This document shows, one piece after another, positions 18,015 to 25,784 of a DNA stretch of 64,000 bases. The stretch covers positions 470,946 through 534,945 of the forward strand of contig NZ_SUNC01000003.1 of assembly GCF_007570835.1 (NCBI RefSeq), given 5' to 3'. A program made the translations under genes and the position numbers. The notes beneath the pieces are model-generated. The model had not been told where the DNA came from, did not search any database, and saw only the letters and a program-made list of their open reading frames with translations. The stretch comes from Croceicoccus sediminis. GTDB lineage: Bacteria; Pseudomonadota; Alphaproteobacteria; Sphingomonadales; Sphingomonadaceae. Each line of letters opens with the position of its first letter. Within the stretch, counting starts at the first letter, position 1.

Positions 18015-19085
18015 ATGCACGGCACCTGCGAAGTCCCCGCCTTCTGGTACGACGGCATAAGCGCCCGCCGGTACGAGGGTGTGGCGGTGTGGAGCGGCGG
18101 CGACACGCTGCGGCTTCGCGCTGACGACGGCGAGACTATGGACGTCGCGCTGGGCGATCTCATCTTCGTCGAACGCGGGGTGATGGACGGGTCCTATTCG
18201 CGCAAGGCCGATGACGGGTTCCGCCTGTCTTTCACCGGCCCTGTTCCCGAAGACCTTGCCCATCGCCTGCCCCGCGGCCAGAACTTCGGCAAGTGGATCG
18301 ACGGGCTTGGCCTGCCCAAGGCGGCGGCGCTGTTCGCAGTGATCAGCGCCGCGCTGGTCGCCATCGTCCTGACCGCGCCGACCTGGCTGGGCCCACGCGT
18401 TCCCACTAGTTGGGAGCGCAAGATGGGCGATGCCATGATCGGCGACCTGGGCAACCGCCTGTGCCACACGCCCAAGGCCGATGCCGCGCTGGCCAAACTG
18501 GTCGACCATCTCGACCCCGACCGCCCCGTTACCCGCGTCGGCATCGCCAATGTCGACATGATCAACGCCGTCGCGCTTCCCGGCGGGCAAGTGCTGATCT
18601 TCAACGGCCTGTTGCAGGAAGCGGACAGCGCGGACGAACTGGCCGGTGTCGTCGGCCACGAAATCGGCCACGTGCGCGAACGGCACGTCATGCAGGCCCT
18701 GCTGCGCCAGTTCGGTCTCTCGGTCCTTTTGGGCGGGATCAATTCCGATTTGGGCAGTTCGATCTTTGGCATCGCGTCGATGAGCTATTCGCGCGACGCA
18801 GAGCGGGAGGCCGACGCGTTTTCGCGCAAGCAGCTTGCCGCCGCGGACATATCGCCCGTCGGGACGGCCGAATTCTTCGAATACCTGAAAGAGGAAAGCG
18901 GCGATTCCCCCGAATGGGTCGGCTGGGTCGCCAGCCACCCGATGCCCGCCGAACGCGAACAGGCCTTCCGCGACGCGGTGATCGAGGGCAAGAATTACAA
19001 GCCCGCGCTAACCGACGAAGAGTTTTCCGCCCTGCAGAGCGCCTGCAAGGAAGACCCCGACGTCGAGGAATTCAGCTTTTTCTGA
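18015..19085 (+). CDS. Membrane-anchored M48 family metallopeptidase
   Basis: 356 residues. Residues 1-75 form a small beta-rich N-terminal domain ([18 protein letters not shown]...), then one transmembrane segment (about 104-124), then the M48 peptidase domain. The zinc site is HEIGH at 215-219, with the third ligand in DAEREAD (Glu263 or Glu265). [18 protein letters not shown] is the conserved edge strand of M48 enzymes. The predicted topology puts the catalytic domain outside the cytoplasm if the N-terminus is inside. It pairs with the DUF898 gene five bases upstream. Related to BepA/Oma1-type quality-control peptidases but shorter, without TPR repeats; substrate unknown. Confidence 0.88.
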   Translation: MHGTCEVPAFWYDGISARRYEGVAVWSGGDTLRLRADDGETMDVALGDLIFVERGVMDGSYSRKADDGFRLSFTGPVPEDLAHRLPRGQNFGKWIDGLGLPKAAALFAVISAALVAIVLTAPTWLGPRVPTSWERKMGDAMIGDLGNRLCHTPKADAALAKLVDHLDPDRPVTRVGIANVDMINAVALPGGQVLIFNGLLQEADSADELAGVVGHEIGHVRERHVMQALLRQFGLSVLLGGINSDLGSSIFGIASMSYSRDAEREADAFSRKQLAAADISPVGTAEFFEYLKEESGDSPEWVGWVASHPMPAEREQAFRDAVIEGKNYKPALTDEEFSALQSACKEDPDVEEFSFF

Positions 19086-19111
19086 AGGCAACGACCCGGC
19101 GCCGTCAGCGC

Positions 19112-19906
19112 CTATCCGAAGTTCGGCGCCCGCTTTTCCAGCACGGCGCGCACGCCTTCCTCATGCTCTGACGTGTGGTGCATCAGCCCTTGCGTCGACG
19201 CCGCCAGTTCCAGCGCGCCGTCGTAAGTCATCGCCTGCCCCTGCCGCAGCATCGCCTTCGTCGCGCGCAGCTGCGCCGAGGGCTGGGCCGCGATCTCTTC
19301 GGCCAGCGCGCGCGCTTCGTCCATCAGCACGTCCGGTTCGACCACGCGGGACACGAGGCCCCAGTCCATCGCCTGTGCCGCGTCGATCACGCGGCCGGTG
19401 TAGAACAGCTCTGCCGCGCGGCTCATCCCGATGACACGCGGCAGGATCCACGTCCCGCCGTCGCCGGGGACCAGCCCGATCTTCAGGAACGTCACCCCGA
19501 ACTTTGCCCGCGTCGATGCGATCCGCACGTCGGCAAGGCAGGCAAGGTCGCAGCCGAGGCCAATCGCCGGGCCGTTGACAGCCGCCACGACAGGAACGTC
19601 AAGGCCGTAGAGCGAACGCAGGGCAAGGTGGATGTTGCCGCGATACCCTTCGCGGATGTCTGCCGGATCGCCCGCGAAATTGCCCTCGCGCGCCAGCATC
19701 GCCTTCAGGTCTCCGCCCGCCGAAAAGGCCCTGCCATCGCCCGTCAGGATCACCGCGCGCACCCCCTTGTCGCGCGTGATCTCGGCACAGGCGGCGGCAA
19801 TCGCGGTGCCATCGCCTTCCTCGCCCAGCGCGTTCATCGCATCGGGCCGGGTCAGGGTCAGCATGGCGAACGCGCCGTCTATTTCAAGCTTCACGATATC
19901 GGACAT
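19112..19906 (-). CDS. Crotonase-fold protein (enoyl-CoA hydratase/isomerase family) lacking hydratase glutamates
   Basis: 264 residues from the ATG at 19906. Oxyanion-hole segments are present (RAFSAGGDLKAM about 59-70; NGPAIGLGCDLA about 111-122). The two glutamates of a true hydratase are replaced: Asp120 in LGCD and Leu141 in TFLKIGLVPGDGG, with Asp149 further on. This points to an isomerase or other crotonase activity rather than hydration. It ends a leftward dapB-nth-xdhC-crotonase run, 40 bases after xdhC, with no functional link apparent. Its 3' end converges on the M48 gene with 26 bases between. Confidence 0.85.
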   Translation of the reverse strand: MSDIVKLEIDGAFAMLTLTRPDAMNALGEEGDGTAIAAACAEITRDKGVRAVILTGDGRAFSAGGDLKAMLAREGNFAGDPADIREGYRGNIHLALRSLYGLDVPVVAAVNGPAIGLGCDLACLADVRIASTRAKFGVTFLKIGLVPGDGGTWILPRVIGMSRAAELFYTGRVIDAAQAMDWGLVSRVVEPDVLMDEARALAEEIAAQPSAQLRATKAMLRQGQAMTYDGALELAASTQGLMHHTSEHEEGVRAVLEKRAPNFG

Positions 19907-19946
19907 GGAATACTTCTCCTGTGGCGCGGCGGGGCAAAGGGGGGCG

Positions 19947-20801
19947 TTATTCGGGCCGCAGCCGTTCGTATTCGGCCACGACGTCTGCAAGGATCGAAAG
20001 CGCCAGCGTACGCGCGTCGCGGGTATGGGGGATAAGGCCGACCGGGCTGCGCACTTTCGCGATTTCCCGTTCGTCCCGGCCCAGGTCTTCCAGTTGCGCC
20101 CGCCGCACCTCGCGCGTGTTCATGCCGCCGATCGCACCGATGTAGAAGGCCGGCGTGTCGAGCGCCCAGTCGAGGATCGGTCCTTCCCATTCGTGGTCGT
20201 GGAACAGCAGCACCACCGCGGTCCACGCATCGGCCGACGCATCCGGCCGCTGGCCCAGCGACAGGCCCTTGCCCGGCACCAGCTTCGCCGCCGAAACGCC
20301 GAACGCCTCTGACAGGCGCTGCAACTCGCCCGCCTCAAGGCTTTCGCCGAAAAGGGTGAGATTGAGCGGCGGAATATAGCGCCGTTCCGCCAGGAAACCC
20401 TCATTCACCGGAAGCGCGAGCGAGGCCGGTTCGCGCGCGTCCAGCCGCTCCACCACTTCGCGCAAGGTACGCCGGTCGGGCGCGGGGTCGATCAGGATGT
20501 CGAGACCCGATCCGCACGGCAGGCGGAAATCGATGACGGGCGAGCCTTCGCCATAGCGCACGATCCGCCGCTTGCCCTGTGCCCGCGCCTCGTTGGCCTG
20601 CGCAGCCAGTTCGCGTTCGAGGCACCCGTCGGCAAGGCTGCCGACGCAGCGCCCGTCCTGAAGGATGGCGATCTGCGCGCCCAGCCTGCGCGAAAAGCTG
20701 CCGTCGAGCCCGACCACGGTGCACAGCGCCGCATCGCCCCGCGCCGCAGTGCGCAGCGCGGCCTGATCGCCGTCCATGATCTGGGATCGCTCGGTTTCCA
20801 T
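19947..20801 (-). CDS. XdhC/CoxI family molybdenum-hydroxylase maturation protein
   Basis: 284 residues from ATG 20801 (METERSQIMDG); longer readings run into the upstream gap. The N-terminal XdhC/CoxI domain has GSFSRRLGAQIAI, GSLADGCLERELA and RLPCGSGLDILIDP; the C-terminal Rossmann-like domain has PAFYIGAIGGMNTREVRR and SPVGLIPHTRDARTLALSILADV. Such proteins bind the molybdenum cofactor, protect or help sulfurate it, and deliver it to xanthine-oxidase-family enzymes; E. coli PaoD is the homologue for PaoABC. It is 3.2 kb from the mocA-like/paoABC operon and is the plausible chaperone for PaoC, or for the second hydroxylase at 35.7-38 kb. It follows nth by 19 bases. Confidence 0.88.
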   Translation of the reverse strand: METERSQIMDGDQAALRTAARGDAALCTVVGLDGSFSRRLGAQIAILQDGRCVGSLADGCLERELAAQANEARAQGKRRIVRYGEGSPVIDFRLPCGSGLDILIDPAPDRRTLREVVERLDAREPASLALPVNEGFLAERRYIPPLNLTLFGESLEAGELQRLSEAFGVSAAKLVPGKGLSLGQRPDASADAWTAVVLLFHDHEWEGPILDWALDTPAFYIGAIGGMNTREVRRAQLEDLGRDEREIAKVRSPVGLIPHTRDARTLALSILADVVAEYERLRPE

Positions 20802-20820
20802 TACGCTTCCCGCTTGGCCA

Positions 20821-21474
20821 TCACGCCTTCCGCTGCGGTTTTTCCAGCACCTTCTTGCGATAGCTGCAATAGTCCACCACCGGGCAACGCCAGCATTCGG
20901 GCGTGCGCGCCTTGCAGACGTAGCGGCCATGCAGGATCAGCCAGTGATGCGCGCCCATGCGAAACGGTGCGGGCACGCGCTTTTCCAGCTTCGCCTCCAC
21001 CTGTTCAGGCGTCTTGCCCTTGGCAAGGCCGGTGCGGTTGCCGACGCGGAAGATATGCGTGTCGACCGCGAACGTTTCCTGCCCGAACCAGCAGTTCAAA
21101 ACGACATTGGCCGTCTTGCGACCGACACCGGGCAGGCGGACCAGGTCCTCACGCGTGCCCGGCACTTCGCCGCCATATTCGTCGACCAGAAGCTGCGACA
21201 GCGCGATGACGTTCTTCGCTTTGGAATTGAACAGGCCGATCGTCTTTATGTGTTCCTTCAGCCCGTCTTCGCCCAGGTCCAGCATGTCCTGCGGGGTCTT
21301 CACCTCTGCGAACAGCTTGCGGGTCGCCTTGTTGACGCCGACGTCGGTCGCCTGCGCCGACAAGGCCACCGCGACGACGAGCTGATAGGCATTGCCATAT
21401 TCCAGCTCGGTCTCCGGCTCGGGATTGTCTTCTGCCAGAAGGCGGAAGAATTCAAAGATCTCGTCCTTGGTCAT
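20821..21474 (-). CDS. nth: Endonuclease III (DNA glycosylase/AP lyase)
   Basis: 217 residues. It removes oxidised pyrimidines and cleaves at abasic sites in base-excision repair. The helix-hairpin-helix LPGVGRKTANVV carries the catalytic lysine Lys120, and Asp138 follows in FAVDTHIFRV, the same numbers as in E. coli Nth. The [4Fe-4S] ligands Cys187, Cys194, Cys197 and Cys203 are all present. It follows dapB by 10 bases in the same transcript and is followed by xdhC. Confidence 0.96.
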   Translation of the reverse strand: MTKDEIFEFFRLLAEDNPEPETELEYGNAYQLVVAVALSAQATDVGVNKATRKLFAEVKTPQDMLDLGEDGLKEHIKTIGLFNSKAKNVIALSQLLVDEYGGEVPGTREDLVRLPGVGRKTANVVLNCWFGQETFAVDTHIFRVGNRTGLAKGKTPEQVEAKLEKRVPAPFRMGAHHWLILHGRYVCKARTPECWRCPVVDYCSYRKKVLEKPQRKA

Positions 21475-21484
21475 CGCGTCAGCG

Positions 21485-22216
21485 TCAGAGCCCCAGCACT
21501 TGCGGCATCGTATAGCGGCCCGCGTCCTTTTCCAGCAGCCAGCTTGCGCCCTTCACCGCGCCGCGGGCGAAGATCATGCGGTTTTCGGCAAGGTGCGTCA
21601 GGGCCAGCCGTTCTTCCGGTCCGGCGAAATAGACGGTGTGTTCTCCCGCCACCGTGCCGCCGCGCAGCGCCGCAAAGCCGATCGCGCCGTCCGCGCGCTT
21701 GCCGGTAATACCATCGCGCCCGCTTTCGGTGTTGGCGGCAAGGTCGATGCCGCGCCCTTCGGCCGCCGCTTCGCCCAGCAGTTTCGCGGTGCCCGAGGGC
21801 GCATCGACCTTCATGCGGTGGTGCATCTCGACGATCTCGATGTCCCAGTCGTCGCCCAGCCGCGAAGCCGCCTCGTTCACAAGGTGCGCCAGCATCGTCA
21901 CGCCCAGCGAGGTATTACCCGTCTGCAGCACCGGGATGGTCTTTGCCGCCTCGTCGATGGCGGCGTGGTGTTCGTCCTCCAGCCCGGTGGTCCCGATCAG
22001 CACCGGAATGCGTGCCGAAAGACACGCCTCCAGCGTTGCCTGAAGCGCGGCGGGGGCCGAGAAATCGACCAATACGTCGCTCTTTCCCGCAAGCTCGGCC
22101 ACATCGCCTTCGCCGCGGTCGACCCCGCCCGAATGTTCGTGTCCGGCGGCCTTTATCGCCTCTGCCAGAGCGGCGCCCATGCGTCCGTGCGATCCGACGA
22201 TACCGATGCGTGCCAT
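21485..22216 (-). CDS. dapB: 4-hydroxy-tetrahydrodipicolinate reductase
   Basis: 243 residues. It reduces the dapA product in lysine and diaminopimelate synthesis. The N-terminal nucleotide-binding loop IVGSHGRMGAALA and the catalytic/substrate signature EMHHRMKVDAPSGTAKLL are intact. It heads the leftward dapB-nth-xdhC-crotonase run and is divergent from the sirtuin gene across a gap of about 50 bases, so the two promoters must overlap or one gene is read from elsewhere. Confidence 0.96.
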   Translation of the reverse strand: MARIGIVGSHGRMGAALAEAIKAAGHEHSGGVDRGEGDVAELAGKSDVLVDFSAPAALQATLEACLSARIPVLIGTTGLEDEHHAAIDEAAKTIPVLQTGNTSLGVTMLAHLVNEAASRLGDDWDIEIVEMHHRMKVDAPSGTAKLLGEAAAEGRGIDLAANTESGRDGITGKRADGAIGFAALRGGTVAGEHTVYFAGPEERLALTHLAENRMIFARGAVKGASWLLEKDAGRYTMPQVLGL

Positions 22217-22263
22217 ACGCTGTGTCTTCCCCTGGTCTTTACCCTGAATTGCGGGCGTGCTTC

Positions 22264-22992
22264 ATGGGGGACATGAACGGCAAGAGCAATGGCATCCGCA
22301 ACATCGTGATCCTGACCGGCGCCGGGGTTTCGGCCGAAAGCGGGATCGACACCTTCCGCGACGGCGGCGGCCTTTGGGAACAGCACCGGGTAGAAGACGT
22401 CGCCACGCCCGAAGCGTTCGAGCGTGATCCCGAACTGGTCCTGCGGTTCTACGACATGCGAAGGGAAGCGATCCAGACGAAGGAGCCGAACCCCGCGCAC
22501 GATGCGCTGGCAAGGCTGGACCGGGAATGGAGCGGCGAGCTGCTGATCGTCACGCAGAACGTCGACGACTTGCACGAACGCGCGGGCGCGCGGCGTGTGC
22601 TTCACATGCACGGCGAGCATCTCAACGCGTGGTGCACCGCCTGCGACGTGCGATCGCGCTGGACCGGGACACTGATCGAACGACCCGCCTGTCCCGAGTG
22701 CGGAGAGGCCGCGCTGCGCCCCGACATCGTCTGGTTCGGGGAAATGCCCTATCGCATGGACGAAATCTTCACCGCGATCCGCGAGGCGGACCTGTTCGTG
22801 TCCATCGGCACTTCGGGCGCGGTCTATCCTGCGGCCGGTTTCGTGCGGGATGCGAAATCGCTGGGGGTCGAAACGCTCGAACTCAATCTTGAACGCAGCC
22901 AGGGCAGCCACTGGTTCGACGAAACCCGGCTTGGCCCGGCAAGCAGCATTGTGCCCGACTGGGTAGAGGAAATATTAGGCAATCGGGACTAG
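22264..22992 (+). CDS. cobB: NAD-dependent protein deacylase (sirtuin, CobB-type)
   Basis: 242 residues from ATG 22264; a second ATG at 22273 has a GGGGG stretch two bases upstream and is an alternative. Sirtuin motifs are present: ILTGAGVSAESGIDTFRD for NAD binding, TQNVDDLHERAG, and the catalytic histidine in LHMHGE. A zinc ribbon is formed by WCTACD and CPECGE. FYDMRR carries the Tyr-x-x-Arg pair that gives class III sirtuins desuccinylase activity. Acyl-CoA-rich catabolism in this region fits a lysine deacylase, but the targets are unknown. Confidence 0.92.
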   Translation: MGDMNGKSNGIRNIVILTGAGVSAESGIDTFRDGGGLWEQHRVEDVATPEAFERDPELVLRFYDMRREAIQTKEPNPAHDALARLDREWSGELLIVTQNVDDLHERAGARRVLHMHGEHLNAWCTACDVRSRWTGTLIERPACPECGEAALRPDIVWFGEMPYRMDEIFTAIREADLFVSIGTSGAVYPAAGFVRDAKSLGVETLELNLERSQGSHWFDETRLGPASSIVPDWVEEILGNRD

Positions 22993-23012
22993 GCCTCACC
23001 CCGATAAGGCGG

Positions 23013-23036
23013 GTCCTTGGCCGGACTGTTTTTTTG
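23013..23036 (+). terminator. Weak hairpin with T-run after cobB
   Basis: A short stem GTCC/GGAC with a 6-base loop is followed by TG and seven T. It lies between cobB and the SRPBCC gene, and part of the T-run sits close to the next ribosome-binding site. The stem is short, so termination would be partial at best. Confidence 0.3.
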
Positions 23037-23047
23037 GGGGAATACAG

Positions 23048-23584
23048 ATGCTGGCATGGTTCAAACCGAAGATGGCGCCCGAAGGGCCGGTCACGCTCGA
23101 ATACGAGATCGAGATCGATGCCCCGGCACACGAGATCTATCCGCTGATCGACTTTGCCGACTCGCGCAATGCAAAGCGGCAGCTGGGCGAAACCGTGCGC
23201 GAAGTCGCCGGGCGCGAAGGCGCGTTCGAACTGGTGCTGGCCTCATACCCCGACCTTGGCGATCTGACGTTCGACATCACCGTGACGGAGGCGGCGGCGA
23301 ACAAGGTCTATGCCTTTCACGGCAAGCTGCCCGAAGGCCCCGGCGCGCTCATTTCCACGCAGGAACGCTACGAGATCGAACCGGCGGAAGGCAGCGGCTC
23401 TCTCTTGCGGCTGATCGTCGATGCGAATTTCAAGTTTCCGATGAAGGAGAAGGTCTACAAGCGCGAAGTGGCGCAGATGATGATGGCCCTCCACAATGCC
23501 TGCGCCAAGCTGAAGCTCCACGCCGAACAGGGTGTGGACGCCGTCCACGCCGTACACGACGACATGATTGTCGAGGTCGACTAA
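23048..23584 (+). CDS. SRPBCC-domain protein (START-like fold)
   Basis: 178 residues. The sequence begins MLAWFKPKMAPEGPVTLEYEIEIDAPAHEIYPLIDFAD, the typical first strand and helix of SRPBCC/polyketide-cyclase-like domains (residues about 18-45), and continues with alternating strands and a long C-terminal helix (KVYKREVAQMMMALHNACAKLKLH). Such domains bind hydrophobic ligands; here neither ligand nor partner is evident. GGGGGAA precedes the ATG. It stands alone between cobB and a region of small ORFs. Confidence 0.8.
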   Translation: MLAWFKPKMAPEGPVTLEYEIEIDAPAHEIYPLIDFADSRNAKRQLGETVREVAGREGAFELVLASYPDLGDLTFDITVTEAAANKVYAFHGKLPEGPGALISTQERYEIEPAEGSGSLLRLIVDANFKFPMKEKVYKREVAQMMMALHNACAKLKLHAEQGVDAVHAVHDDMIVEVD

Positions 23585-23662
23585 GCCACGCCTCACCCCA
23601 AAAGCGGAATTTCAGCAAACGACCCAATTGCGGACTTTACCAAAGCAAGATAGCCATGAATT

Positions 23663-23731
23663 ATGGACGAGCCTCACGGGGATAAGCGGCTGAAGAAGGT
23701 CGCCAAGGGCAAGCTGGAAAAGCCGGAATGA
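23663..23731 (+). CDS. Possible 22-residue lysine-rich peptide
   Basis: A short frame reading MDEPHGDKRLKKVAKGKLEKPE overlaps the next small gene by ATGA. The overlap and basic composition are the only support; no clear ribosome-binding site is visible. It could be a leader peptide for the 67-residue membrane protein or chance. Confidence 0.25.
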   Translation: MDEPHGDKRLKKVAKGKLEKPE

Positions 23732-23931
23732 CGAACGCTGATATATTCGGCGGCGCCATATCGATTCTAGCGACTGTAGTCATAGGCCAGAGCCTTTACC
23801 ACGGCTGCACCCCGACATACTGGCCACAGTCTGGCATTCGCAAGGCCGATGAGCCTGGCTCGTTTTGGTTTTTCGTATCGTTATGGGCCTTTGCGGCTGC
23901 GATCGGAGTGCTCTTCATCTTTTTGGGCTGA
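23728..23931 (+). CDS. Small two-helix membrane protein, unknown
   Basis: 67 residues with two hydrophobic stretches, about 8-22 (GGAISILATVVIGQS) and 47-66 (WFFVSLWAFAAAIGVLFIFL), separated by a polar loop with one Cys and several Pro/Tyr. Codon choice is less GC-biased than in the neighbours (ATA, AGT and TTT codons), which hints at a recent or foreign origin. No family is recognised. It starts inside the stop of the 22-residue frame. Confidence 0.5.
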   Translation: MTNADIFGGAISILATVVIGQSLYHGCTPTYWPQSGIRKADEPGSFWFFVSLWAFAAAIGVLFIFLG

Positions 23932-24158
23932 GCGTGTTTGCAAAAGATACAATTGCCAAATCTTTAGGGTCGCGCGTCAGCTTCCCACCCCAATTCCAGC
24001 CTTTCGGGCGATTCCGAAATTGCCTGAAAGCGGACGAGGGTGATGAGATCCCGATGGAATGGCGGCTAGGCCGCAGTGCCTTTGCGTAGCATCGATACCC
24101 CTCTCCCAAGGAACAAGCCCGCCGGTGCCGGATTGTCCCAGGTAAAGGAGATATGCCG

Positions 24159-24320
24159 ATGATGGCTCTGATTACCCTGATTGCCACGATATTGCTGCCG
24201 CCGCTGGGCGTTGCGCTCAAGCATGGGATCGGCAAGACGTTCCTGATCAACCTGATCCTGACGATCATCCTGTTCCTGCCTGGCCTGATCCACGGCATCT
24301 ACGTCAATTACCTGCGCTAG
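24159..24320 (+). CDS. YqaE/Pmp3-family small membrane protein
   Basis: 53 residues: two transmembrane helices with the Pmp3 signature ILLPPLGVALKHGIGKTFLI and a second helix LTIILFLPGLIHGIYV ending in NYLR. AAAGGAG lies eight bases before the ATG at 24159, which decides against the in-frame ATG at 24153 that is only two bases from it. Family members in bacteria and yeast are stress-induced plasma-membrane proteins affecting membrane potential. A strong terminator follows. The 227 bases before it (23932-24158) hold nothing I can assign. Confidence 0.85.
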   Translation: MMALITLIATILLPPLGVALKHGIGKTFLINLILTIILFLPGLIHGIYVNYLR

Positions 24321-24366
24321 ATCGTCGCCCTTTCGCGGCGACATCGTCGCCGTGCACCTCAAAAGC

Positions 24367-24403
24367 AAAACCCCGCGCCGGGCCATGCCTTGCGCGGGGT
24401 TTG
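24367..24403. terminator. Bidirectional terminator between the Pmp3 gene and a subtilase
   Basis: AAACCCCGCGC pairs with GCGCGGGGTTT (11 bp) across a 13-base loop, with T/A-rich flanks on both sides. It lies between two convergent genes and can serve both. Confidence 0.85.
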
Positions 24404-24436
24404 CAATGGGTGACACGGCGTCACCTTGGTCAGCCT

Positions 24437-25678
24437 TTACGGCAGCACGCCGATCGTGTCGGGATTGCCGTCCTTGTCGCCCTTGATCAGTCCGCCGTCT
24501 CCGACATTGCCGTTCCCCGTCGTGGCCAGAATGCCCGACAGGTGCGGCGCAGCCATCGACGTGCCGTCCTTTTTCGCCGTGCCGCCACCAATGGCGAGCG
24601 ACACGATCCCCACGCCCGGCTCTGCGTAATCTACGGACAGGCCGTAGTTCGAGAACGATGCCATCCGGTCCCGCTTGTCTATCGCAGATACGGTGTAGAG
24701 CATCGAGGCGTTCTGATTGGCAGGCGAGACCGCGCTCGCATCGACGTCGATGGAATCGTTGCCTGCCGCTACGACGACATAAACACCGCTGTTCGCAAGG
24801 TTCAGCACCGCCGCATTCAGAATGGTCGAGCCGGGATCGGCGCTGAGGCTCATGTTGACCACGTCACCGATGCCGGCTTTGGCCGCGATGTAATCGAGCC
24901 CGTCTAGAACCACGGCATCCGGAGCCACACCGACGGAATCGAGCACCCTGACCGAGACCAGCTGCACCCCCGGTGCAACGCCGACGACATCGATACCATT
25001 CTGCTTCGCCCCGATGGTTCCAGCCACGTGCGTCCCGTGGCCGTTGTAATCGTCCGGCACGTTGAACGGGCCGGAGGCGAGACCGCCCAGGGTATCGCTG
25101 GTCAGGAAAGACGTGCTGAGACCGCCATTGGCGGTACTCGGCGAAACAGTCAGATCGGGGTTGTCCATATCGATGCCGGTATCCAGCACCCAGACGGTGG
25201 CGCTGCTGGCCGTCCCGACGCCGACTTTCGCCACGCCCCATGGCACGGTTTCGGACGAGCCGCCCTTGTCGGGCTTGCCCCCGCCACCGCCACCGCCACC
25301 GCCACCGCCGTCACCTCCGCCGGGCCTTCCGGGATTGAAACGCGCCGTGGTCTGGCTTTCGCCTTCGGGAAGGCCGACCCAGCGCGCCGCGACGCAGGAC
25401 GACACCTGCGCCCGGTTCATCACCATGCGATCCTTGCCTGCCGCCGATGCGCGCAGGGCAAAGCCGCTGAACAGGCGCGAATAGACATGCGTGACGCGCC
25501 CGCCCGCTTCCCTTGCGGCAGCGGCGGCCTGCGATTGAAGGCCGGTAGTGCCGGACTTGAAGGTGCAGATGTAGAGACCGGCGACGATGTCGCCGACTTG
25601 CGGTTTCGCCAGCGCCGGGCCGGATAGCAGCGCGGCGGACGCGGCAATGCCGAGTGACAGGACCTTAAGACGTTTCAT
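24437..25678 (-). CDS. Secreted S8 (subtilisin) serine peptidase with poly-glycine linker
   Basis: 413 residues from ATG 25678. Residues 1-25 are a signal peptide ending ALAK. About 30-105 resembles an I9-type inhibitor propeptide (AREAGGRVTHVYSRLFSGFALR). A glycine tract follows (about 120-134, coded by CCGCCA-type repeats on the plus strand). The catalytic domain is complete: Asp166 (VLDTGID), His214 (NGHGTHVAGT), Asn307 (AAGND) and Ser374 (DGTSMAAPH). The protein is likely exported and self-processed. The C-terminal 30 residues (NGNVGDGGLIKGDKDGNPDTIGVLP) may continue as a short tail. It stands alone, ended by the shared terminator. Confidence 0.9.
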   Translation of the reverse strand: MKRLKVLSLGIAASAALLSGPALAKPQVGDIVAGLYICTFKSGTTGLQSQAAAAAREAGGRVTHVYSRLFSGFALRASAAGKDRMVMNRAQVSSCVAARWVGLPEGESQTTARFNPGRPGGGDGGGGGGGGGGGKPDKGGSSETVPWGVAKVGVGTASSATVWVLDTGIDMDNPDLTVSPSTANGGLSTSFLTSDTLGGLASGPFNVPDDYNGHGTHVAGTIGAKQNGIDVVGVAPGVQLVSVRVLDSVGVAPDAVVLDGLDYIAAKAGIGDVVNMSLSADPGSTILNAAVLNLANSGVYVVVAAGNDSIDVDASAVSPANQNASMLYTVSAIDKRDRMASFSNYGLSVDYAEPGVGIVSLAIGGGTAKKDGTSMAAPHLSGILATTGNGNVGDGGLIKGDKDGNPDTIGVLP

Positions 25679-25784
25679 GCGATTTCCCCCCGGAAACGCG
25701 GGGCGCGTCGGCCCCGCGAGTCGGAAAGATACGCCCCTTGGCGCGAAACGTTGAATCGCCGCGCCGTCGGCCCGGCGTTGCGGG

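Noticed and set aside
25275..25325. CCGCCA repeats as a CRISPR or satellite array
   Set aside because: They are in-frame glycine codons of the subtilase without spacers.
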